A stretch of 14,409 nucleotides of DNA from Euperipatoides rowelli (taxonomy: Eukaryota; Onychophora; Udeonychophora; Euonychophora; Peripatopsidae): assembly GCA_003024985.2 (NCBI GenBank), contig PXIH01S0032839.1; one strand, written 5' to 3'. The translations under genes and the position numbers were made by a program. Shown one piece after another: positions 8,811 through 14,409 of the stretch (the first letter of the stretch is position 1; each line of letters begins with the position of its first letter). The notes under the pieces were generated by a model. The model worked only from the letters and a program-made list of their open reading frames with translations, made no database searches and was not told the origin of the DNA.

Positions 8811-9249
8811 AAAGCTATGAATCATCAGAAGGCATGTTTCCCAAGAAAAATGGAGAACTAGGCTGATAGATCTGTATCTTTTCAATGGGACGGTTAAAGA
8901 AAATTTTTTTGTTAGCCATGTTATCCATGACTCTGATTTATTGAAAGTGTTAAATTGTTCTGAAGTGGTGAATGATCATTTGGTTAAGGTATGAAAGGAC
9001 GTTTATCATAGTATAGGGTAGAATTTTGAGAGACCAAGTTGGTTATAAGAACTATCTTTCTATTTACTTAAAACAATGTTATAAGTTTAATATTTACCAC
9101 CATGTTAGAACTGATCTTTCAAACAAAAAACAAAAAAAGAAAAAAAAAGAAACTCAAAATTAACTATGAATGTTTTGATCCTTCTCTTATAAATATAACT
9201 AATTAATATAAGTATCAGTTATAAATATCTCAACTATGACAGTATGGAC

Positions 9250-10493
9250 AAATATTATGTTCTAATCTGTCACTCCAATAAATGTCCTTAATTTTCAATC
9301 TCGGTTTTTTATTCTTCTTATTCGTCTCCTTAATCGCATTCACGTCCATTCCTTTAACATCTTGCTTAGGGGGGAGCCATCTGCCATTTCTTTCTACATC
9401 CCCTTTTAGTCTTCAGAACATTATTTTTGCCATTTTTTTACATCACCATCAACCACTGGATACACAGAATCCAAATTCAATAGATACACAATATATTGAC
9501 TCCGATTACCATCCTGTTACTCTAATCGCTTATCTACTCCCATACCATCTTGAAAAACATTACACACTTCCAACCCAATCTCATTAGTCACCTCCATTAA
9601 TTCCATAGATAGACTAGCTTTGCAATCTTTATCCTCATTTAGTTTCTCATCCAAACTATAACCACAATTTCCCACCATCAGCAAATGTATTCCAGTCTTC
9701 TCAAGTTCATCACTCACTAACACATGCTCTTTCAACACAGTATCTTCACATACAATATTATTATGTTTACCTCCATCATCATTTTCACCCTTGCAAATCC
9801 TTGCCGGACACCCACTAGCCTTGTGCCTGACTTGTGCACACTTCAGGCACACAGGGTGCCTACCACCAACAGTTATTAAAATTTGATAATCATCTAACGT
9901 CATGAGATGTGGAATATCACCGACATTTGATCTGACTCTAATATTATTGTTTTGCAATATTATATATTCATTTTATATTCGTTTTATGTCAACATATTCC
10001 TTTAGATATTCTCTAACAACATTATTGGTCGCTACAATTGGAAGCCAATGAATCTTCATATTATGGGCCCCATATCTTGTAAATAAATCCACCGCTACAA
10101 TGTAAAAATCAGCAAACGTCATTTACCTTTCCACTTTATCTTTGCTTTCTTTATCCATAAATTCTATTCCTATAAATTTTACATTTCTAGGATAATAAAT
10201 TCCCTGAATAGCACTAGGTCCCACTATATCCATTACTACATCTAAAGTACTTTCAACATGAATAGTTGTATCCCGAGTTTCACTATATAAAGTAAAGACA
10301 TATCTTGTATCGTTACACAATCCTCATATCTTAGAGTTTTCAAAAACCTGATATACTTCTCCGAGTTTAATTGAGTGTTTTGAATAGCTTCTTCAAAGAA
10401 AATAACATCCTTAATGACCTTTTCATTCCATTTAACATTTAAATTATCCTTGGCATTAACAATTGCTACCTTAGGATGCACCATTTTGCACAT
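9250..10493 (-). mobile_element. LINE-B: ORF1-only copy of a LINE related to LINE-A
   Basis: On the minus strand the ORF1 of a LINE can be followed from 10484 to about 9260, and no endonuclease or reverse transcriptase is seen afterwards. It points toward LINE-A, so the two elements converge. The 5' part is kept and the 3' part lost, the opposite of the usual LINE truncation. Sequence differs clearly from LINE-A ORF1, so this is an independent, diverged copy and not a recent duplication of it. No target duplications were identified. Confidence 0.75.
9517..10484 (-). pseudogene. LINE-B ORF1, zinc-knuckle RNA-binding protein, broken
   Basis: The likely start is ATG at 10484 (MVHPKVAIVNAKDN); an upstream in-frame ATG at 10493 is possible. 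The first piece continues to EKYIRFLKTLRYEDC, matching EKHLKLLKSLKYW of LINE-A. A frameshift near 10320 leads to YVFTLYSETRD and YYPRNVKFIGIEF, matching YFPRNGRYFGIDF. The frame then has a stop at 10123-10125, continues with MTFADFYIVAVD and MKIHWLPIV (LINE-A: MHWLPVG), has a second stop at 9973-9975, and continues with IRVRSNVGDIPHL to the knuckle. The knuckle at 9808-9849 reads CLKCAQVRHKASGC, a complete C-x2-C-x4-H-x4-C site. An acidic tail ends at 9517. A Lys-rich piece in another frame (DVKGMDVNAIKETNKKNKK) extends to about 9260. With one shift and two stops it cannot make the full protein. Confidence 0.8.
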
Positions 10494-10499
10494 GTCTGT

Positions 10500-11125
10500 C
10501 TGATAGGTTTTATTTGTATATTTGGTGCTTGGGTAGTTGGCTTTTAATAAAATTATAATTAAAAAAAAAAAATATACAAAATAAAAAACACTGTTTAAGA
10601 TTACAACTTAACAAAGTGAGTATAAACTTTATTCATAACATTATTTTGTCATTTATTTGAAGATAAAGAAATAGGGTTATATTTTATATCTTTGTTATAT
10701 ATTTACTGTAATACCACAAGAGGACTAAAATTGAGATATGAAACATTTGTAAGAATCTTATTTTCCTGAACAGATAGATATACAGCTGAAAAAATAAAAT
10801 AAGAGTGTAATGACCAGTTTGAGAAATAAACAAAAATAGATCATGAATTTGAAAAATAGACTCAAATTTATTTCTAAGAAATTAAAAAAAACAAAAAAAC
10901 AAACAAACAGACAGACAGAAACAAAATGTCTACTATTTATATTTTTTTGGTTTGAATTCAAACTTAGGACTAGCCAAGCCCATTTTCCGGTACCTATGTC
11001 TTGACCAGATTATCTGTAGGAATTACAGTATTTCAAGGCCAACCTGCCAGAGAATAAACATAAATAATACAACAAACACTCAGCAACTGACTTTACTCTG
11101 TTGAATTAATACATTAAGCATATTC
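10500..11125. other. AT-rich spacer with simple repeats
   Basis: Contains A-rich tracts (10560-10572, 10883-10907) and an (AAAC)n/(AGAC)n patch at about 10897-10921. On the minus strand, ggctagtcctaagtttgaattcaaacc near 10945-10972, with gtttgaattcaaac as its core, is faintly B-box-like and is followed by A-rich sequence. That hints at a degraded SINE, but it is too weak to call. No gene is seen. Confidence 0.45.
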
Positions 11126-11129
11126 TAGT

Positions 11130-11340
11130 CCTGACATGGTAGTTCAGTCAGTAGAGTTTCAGGCTGCTATCATGTGTAGGTCATATGTTTGGAATGCCGC
11201 AGGTTTGATTCCCAGCTGAACAGGTTATGGAATGGTTTTTTTCCCTGACTTAGAACATTTTGCTAAGGGTTTTTTACTCAGTACGCTGGCTCTTGAGAAC
11301 CTCTAGTGGTCTAATTAGTAATTTAAATTCTTAAATAATT
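11130..11340 (+). mobile_element. Probable tRNA-derived SINE
   Basis: The head reads acatggtagttcagtcagta, which fits a tRNA-type A box (tagttcagtcagtagag). About 60 bases later is aggtttgattcccagc, close to the B-box consensus GGTTCGANNCC. These would form an internal polymerase III promoter. The A-to-B spacing is somewhat larger than in a tRNA. The body after the B box has no coding potential. Flanking attaatacat (left, near 11105) and attaatgcat (right, near 11337) might be an imperfect target duplication, so the ends are approximate. Confidence 0.55.
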
Positions 11341-11643
11341 AATGCATAAACATATAAAATGAATTTCTCGTTATTTATTTTACTCCTTCTAATTAATAAA
11401 TTGATTAATCATTCCTATCACAATGATAGTATTTTTCAAGGCCTTTTTTTTTCATTCATAAGTAAAATCATTGAACCAAAAATAGATTTATAATCCAAGA
11501 TTTGAAATTAATACTCTTGAATTTGGTGCAAAAATCAATTCCAGGATTTCAAATTGAACCTTATTTTACAGGATTTCATATTTGTTAGTATGTCATTTTC
11601 CTGGCCACATCCTTATTATAGCAAGTTCTATCCTACAAACACT

Positions 11644-11666
11644 TATAATAATAATAATAATAATAA
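11644..11666. repeat. (TAA)n microsatellite
   Basis: About seven units of ATA/TAA lie in AT-rich sequence. Confidence 0.9.
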
Positions 11667-11725
11667 GTTACTATGGTTCAAGATTCAGCCTATGAGTGAG
11701 TTAATCATGCAAATATAATATCAAA

Positions 11726-11736
11726 AGAGCCATTAT
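11726..11736. other. Target site duplication of SINE 11737-12126, left copy
   Basis: agagccattat recurs at 12127-12137 without change, and the match continues imperfectly for a few more bases. Confidence 0.7.
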
Positions 11737-12126
11737 TTTATTGAGATACTTCCTGCGTATTTATATCCATTATTTACATATTTACAGTATTTTATTATTT
11801 ACACTATGTACATTATTTATATATATACTGTTATGATTATTACATTTATTTTGTTCTATATATATAACAGTCTTTGTTACTGCCTTGTACAGTGCTGCCT
11901 TGAAACTTTTCCCAGTATAGTTCGACCAATAGCAATCTTAGCAGTGCCATCTTGCCTGGGAGCTTACTGCAAGATCTTTAATTTTTGTGTTAATAGAATG
12001 CAAAGTCCTATAATCATTCTGACTGGATGAATAGAACCCTTCTCTCCCAGTCTTTCAGAAAGAAAGACATTTGGGATTTTGGGTCGGACATCTTGAGCGT
12101 TCAAGCCTTGAACCTGGATCATCAAT
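11737..12126 (-). mobile_element. SINE-type retroposon
   Basis: The insertion is about 390 bp and flanked by agagccattat. Read on the minus strand it begins gatgatccaggttcaagg, in which ggttcaaggct resembles a B box. Next comes a conserved domain (12086 down to about 12010) that is shared with the insertion at 13729-13880. The body then contains aaagactgttatat and gtacatagtgtaaataata, similar to the 3' half of the SINE at 8444-8795, and it ends in an AT-rich caataaaa sequence. A plus-strand frame at 11806-12030 lies within it and is not a gene. Confidence 0.7.
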
Positions 12127-12137
12127 AGAGCCATTAT
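12127..12137. other. Target site duplication of SINE 11737-12126, right copy
   Basis: Exact repeat of 11726-11736 at the 5' side of the minus-strand insertion. Confidence 0.7.
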
Positions 12138-12669
12138 ATTTCTTCAAAAAGTGTTTTAAGCAAGAAGAAGAAAAAATAAGTTAAAAAAAAAAAAAACAGT
12201 ATTGGCCACTTTTATCTGAATTTAAAAGTATAAATTAATTTATTTTGGCCATTCAAATTGTATCGGATTGAATGTGAGAACTAAAGCAGAAGCAGTATTT
12301 AAATGAGATGCAAAATTACCTGCTAACCATTTTAATTTGTACACTCAATATGAAACAATTTGTCTGTCAAAATAAATTTACTTTATAATTTTAAGAGCAG
12401 ATAAAAGTGCATAATATTGAAACCTTTTTTTTTTTTTATGATAAAAATAAATAAATAAATAAATAAGCCACTATTTAGACTTCTAAATAATTTCGTGGTT
12501 TAGTACCTGTATAATAATTTTTATTTCCTTGCAATGATATTGGTCTTAAATAATATTAATATTCTTCTATGGACTCCCCTTTTCAATAACTTCTTTGAAT
12601 TACTTTATTGCAAACCTATTTCCTTCTTCATCTTCATAAATACTTCAAACTATTCAAAATAAATAATAT
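12138..12669. other. AT-rich spacer
   Basis: Contains A and T homopolymers (about 12183-12196 and 12425-12437) and an AAAT microsatellite. No gene or structured element is recognised. Confidence 0.5.
12445..12466. repeat. (AAAT)n microsatellite
   Basis: About five uninterrupted AAAT units. Confidence 0.9.
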
Positions 12670-12671
12670 GT

Positions 12672-12930
12672 GGATGTCTCTCTCAGCTTCCCTGTGTATC
12701 TACTTGTCTCCGTTTGTTTATCTCCGCCTCTCTCTTTTTCTACCTGCCTACCCACCCATTTTCCTACCTTATCTTTATACCTAAACCCATCTCATACTTA
12801 TTTTCTTTCTTCCTACTTATCTGCCTATTGCATCTACTTTTCCAGCCAACTACCCATCCATTGACCTTCCTATACCCTTAGCCACAACTGATCTTCCTAT
12901 TACAGTTATCTACCTATCTATTATCTCAAG
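12672..12930. repeat. Pyrimidine-rich degenerate simple repeat
   Basis: A C/T-biased stretch contains recurring tctc, ctac, ctat and ccta words, for example ctacctgcctacccaccc and ctacctatctattatct. The Ser/Leu/Pro-rich open frame at 12670-12864 is produced by this bias and has no domain character. Confidence 0.75.
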
Positions 12931-12962
12931 CTCCTAAAATTTTCAAAGAGATTTTTGAAGTT

Positions 12963-13175
12963 AAATTTATAACACATTTGCATGCAACTAGATCAAGGAT
13001 AAATGGTAACCTAAGAATTGATTATATAGAATCGGAGTTAAGTAGGAAGTCTTTCTCTAATCTTGCAACTAAACTATGGAATAATATTCCACATAAAATC
13101 AGAAGGGCTAAATCATTTTTATCTTTTCGTAAAATGTACTTTACACATCTAAAATTAGAAGAAGATAAAGAATAA
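12963..13175 (+). pseudogene. C-terminal end of a LINE ORF2 (different family from LINE-A)
   Basis: The frame reads HATRSRINGNLRIDYIESEL, then SRKSFSNLATKLWNNIPHKI and RRAKSFLSFRKMYFTHLKLE before a stop at 13173-13175. This is the recognisable tail of many CR1/Jockey/RTE-like reverse transcriptases: a TR(S/N)R segment, then 'SF...A.KLWN.(I/L)P..IR', then 'S..(S/F)F(K/R)K'. Only the last 65 or so residues are left. Upstream the frame meets a stop just before the His, and no reverse transcriptase motif is seen in the pyrimidine-rich repeat. A 5'-truncated insertion is the simplest reading. Sequence after 13175 should be its 3' untranslated region. A minus-strand frame over the same bases is a shadow. 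Confidence 0.75.
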
Positions 13176-13276
13176 ACATGTTTTGTTATATAGGAGAAAT
13201 GAAAGACTGTAAACAGAGAGAGAAGAGTCAACAGAGAGTGTGATAAAATTATTCACATGCACATAAATGGGCTAAA

Positions 13277-13314
13277 TTTTATAATTTATTAATGATTTTA
13301 TAATTTATTAATGA
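13277..13314. repeat. Perfect 19-bp tandem duplication
   Basis: ttttataatttattaatga occurs twice back to back, at 13277-13295 and 13296-13314. It lies in the presumed 3' region of the LINE tail and looks recent because there is no mismatch. Confidence 0.9.
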
Positions 13315-13712
13315 TGCATATATTTATTTGTATTTAATAACAGGAGATCTATCTAAACATCAATATTGATGACACAGATTTTGCTTAAACTTAACCATAA
13401 CCATCACCTGGCTGTTCTTTAAAATATTTATTAGGTTAAAACAATGCTACTTACTGTACACTAATGTCTGAAAACATTATTTATTCAAAAGTCTTTTATT
13501 TCAATATTAGCTGATAAACTTTAAATGTCAAATGAAAGATCTTGACATCTTTTAAAGACAACTGAAGTCACGCTTTTTTTTTTTTTTTGTGAAAGGCAAA
13601 TTGATGATCTTCCAACTTTTGGAATACAGTATAGCACAGTATTCTTTAAAATTATCATGAAACACTTTATATAAGTATGGTAATCTCCACTTTCTCTTAA
13701 TTTAATTAAAAT
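13315..13712. other. AT-rich spacer
   Basis: Includes a T homopolymer near 13574-13588 and no recognisable gene. Minus-strand frames here (13521-13757) cross into the retroposon next door and are not supported as genes. Confidence 0.5.
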
Positions 13713-13728
13713 AAAATCAGACGATTTA
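13713..13728. other. Target site duplication, left copy
   Basis: aaaatcagacgattta is repeated exactly at 13881-13896. Confidence 0.88.
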
Positions 13729-13880
13729 GACTCATGCTGTTCGACCCGAAATCCCAAATGTCTTTCTTTCTGAAAGACTGGGAGAGTAGGGTACTTTTCA
13801 TCCAGTCAGAATAAATAGGACTATTAAGAATATTGGAATGATAACAATGGCTGTACACATTTTTTAAATTTTTTTTAAAA
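13729..13880 (+). mobile_element. Short retroposon, probably 5'-truncated SINE
   Basis: A 152-bp insertion sits between two exact 16-bp duplications. The start contains tgttcgaccc, which fits the T-arm/B-box part of a tRNA. It is followed by a domain (13742-13818) that matches 12086-12010 of the minus-strand SINE at roughly 90 percent by eye. After that the sequence is different and ends in an A/T-rich tail before the right duplication. The orientation is taken from the shared domain and the tail. Confidence 0.75.
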
Positions 13881-13896
13881 AAAATCAGACGATTTA
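13881..13896. other. Target site duplication, right copy
   Basis: Exact repeat of 13713-13728. Confidence 0.88.
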
Positions 13897-14354
13897 AAAA
13901 TGATGCAATCATTAGTTTTTGAGATTGAGTGACACAAACACAAATAAACATACCAATGACCAGATCAGTAATATATAAAAATTAATGAAATCCTTAGAAG
14001 AAAAATAATAAAATGAAAATGTTGACTAGCCAATTTCCTATAAGTCTAAAAATCTGGATACTTCCGGTAATTTAATTTATCACTCCTATGTCATTTTCAT
14101 TTACAAAAATATATAGGAAAAGAGTAAAATTTTCTAATTTAAAATAAATCTAAACAATTTTTTTTTAAAGGTATAATTTTATATATTTTTTTTAAATGGG
14201 CGAAAATTAATAAACTAATTTTTTTTGGGTGGGTGACCTGTGATTCTCTTTCCTAGCATTTATGTCTAGAAGTAAAATCATGTGGATTTTTAATTAAACT
14301 GTTTTCTTCGGAGCTCAAATTAATAAGTTGGCTTTTCTTTCTTTCCCACAAGAC
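13897..14354. other. AT-rich stretch without recognised gene
   Basis: Homopolymer T runs and chance frames only. Nothing resembling a domain or structured RNA is seen. Confidence 0.5.
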
Positions 14355-14409
14355 ATTAAACTTTTAAATTCCATCAAAGCAAAGATAATATGAAAAAAAA
14401 AAAAAAAAA
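14355..14409 (+). other. Possible polyadenylation site: ATTAAA followed by terminal A17
   Basis: ATTAAA at 14355-14360 lies 32 bases before a run of 17 A (14393-14409) that ends the window. This spacing is within the usual range for a cleavage signal. It could be a retroposon tail, a transcript-derived end, or a contig that stopped at a homopolymer. The window alone cannot decide. Confidence 0.4.

Larger units (their letters stand above)
5994..9122 (+). pseudogene. LINE-A ORF2: APE endonuclease plus reverse transcriptase, broken
   Basis: ORF2 would nick target DNA and copy the element RNA at the nick. The endonuclease part reads INSINIRTCNDLNKNRVKF, IVCFQEMRLQ (catalytic Glu at 6135-6137), GGLAIAIRKG, VVNIHAP in a shifted frame, VGDFNANN (GDFN at 6425-6436) and RLDRLLYSNN. 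The final SDH site appears as CDV, with the His lost. A linker (6852-7355) ends in ITMQELKFALSSVK. Reverse transcriptase motifs follow: YRPIAL (7512-7529), VKLDMTSAF motif A (Asp at 7718-7720), GLLQGSLLS motif B (7886-7912) and YIDDLMIV motif C (8016-8027, in a different frame from B). Beyond are EINQDKSYVW-type sequence and, after the SINE, a GELG/LIDLYLFNGTVKEN segment. Stops and frame changes throughout show it is dead. Confidence 0.85.
4680..9152 (+). mobile_element. LINE-A: nearly full-length decayed non-LTR retrotransposon
   Basis: The order is ORF1 (RNA-binding, zinc knuckle), APE-type endonuclease, reverse transcriptase and C-terminal domain, ending near an A-rich run (9123-9151) that may be the old tail. 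The zinc-knuckle ORF1 preceded by an MHWLP-type segment, and the long linker between endonuclease and reverse transcriptase, favour the L1/Tx1 group. This assignment is inferred from pattern only. The reading frame is broken by numerous stops and frameshifts, so the copy is inactive. A SINE (8444-8795) interrupts it. No target duplication of LINE-A itself was found. Confidence 0.85.

Noticed and set aside
9282-9587. 101-residue plus-strand frame beginning with a hydrophobic segment
   Set aside because: It is antisense to the LINE-B ORF1 tail, whose zinc-knuckle frame is better supported.
9240-10493. LINE-A and LINE-B as one element rearranged by twin-priming inversion
   Set aside because: LINE-A has its own ORF1, and the two ORF1 copies are too diverged to be parts of one insertion.
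10945-10972. B-box-like gtttgaattcaaac on the minus strand
   Set aside because: It is a short palindrome with no convincing A box or target duplication, so it is too weak to call a SINE.
11806-12030. 74-residue frame with Cys-rich, membrane-like content
   Set aside because: It falls wholly inside the minus-strand SINE at 11737-12126.
12670-12864. 64-residue Ser/Leu/Pro-rich frame with a signal-peptide-like look
   Set aside because: The composition follows from the pyrimidine-rich simple repeat, and there is no conserved motif.
13176-13260. gaaagactgtaaacag near 13199 as the LINE source of the shared SINE tails
   Set aside because: The similarity covers only a few bases, and chance matches are expected in this composition.
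13706-13951. 81-residue minus-strand frame
   Set aside because: It runs through both target duplications and the short retroposon, with no recognisable domain.

Overview
The window looks like AT-rich, non-genic DNA from an animal genome. It contains no intact cellular gene. Nearly every protein-like signal is a decayed piece of a transposable element: three or four non-LTR retrotransposons (LINEs) with endonuclease, reverse transcriptase and zinc-knuckle remnants, three well-bounded or probable SINE-type insertions plus a weaker fourth, and one non-autonomous PIF/Harbinger DNA transposon. Simple repeats of ATT, ATC and AAAT type are common. Together these point to an invertebrate metazoan. 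A cephalopod mollusc would fit the mix of elements, but that is a guess and no single sequence proves it.

Layout. Positions 1 to about 1010 hold the 3' part of a LINE ORF2 on the minus strand, with reverse transcriptase motif C (YVDD). Positions 1011-2640 are AT-rich, with an (AAT)n array, a degenerate ATC/ATT array containing a perfect 20-bp-arm palindrome, and one short minus-strand stretch that could be an orphan exon. Positions 2647-3830 are a minisatellite of about 57-bp units, split by a Harbinger-type element (2813-3659) with 38-bp terminal inverted repeats, a TAA target duplication, and a remnant of the N-terminal part of its transposase. Positions 3831-4679 are featureless. Positions 4680 to about 9150 are a nearly full-length but badly mutated LINE on the plus strand: a zinc-knuckle ORF1, then an APE endonuclease and reverse transcriptase ORF2. 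A minus-strand SINE with an exact 15-bp target duplication sits inside it. Positions about 9250-10493 are a second copy of the same kind of ORF1 on the minus strand, without any ORF2. Positions 10500-14409 are noncoding, with SINEs at about 11130-11340, 11737-12126 and 13729-13880, the C-terminal end of a different LINE at 12963-13175, simple repeats, and a terminal run of 17 A.

The elements do not form a working pathway. They can be read as a stack of insertion events: the minisatellite is older than the Harbinger insertion, and LINE-A is older than its internal SINE. The most unusual points are the Harbinger end structure (an extra TIR-like copy that turns the right end into a long foldback, plus repeated GTCTGCAGAC palindromes), two insertions of different architecture that share one conserved domain of about 77 bp, and an ORF1-only LINE copy. 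No new biological system is demonstrated here.
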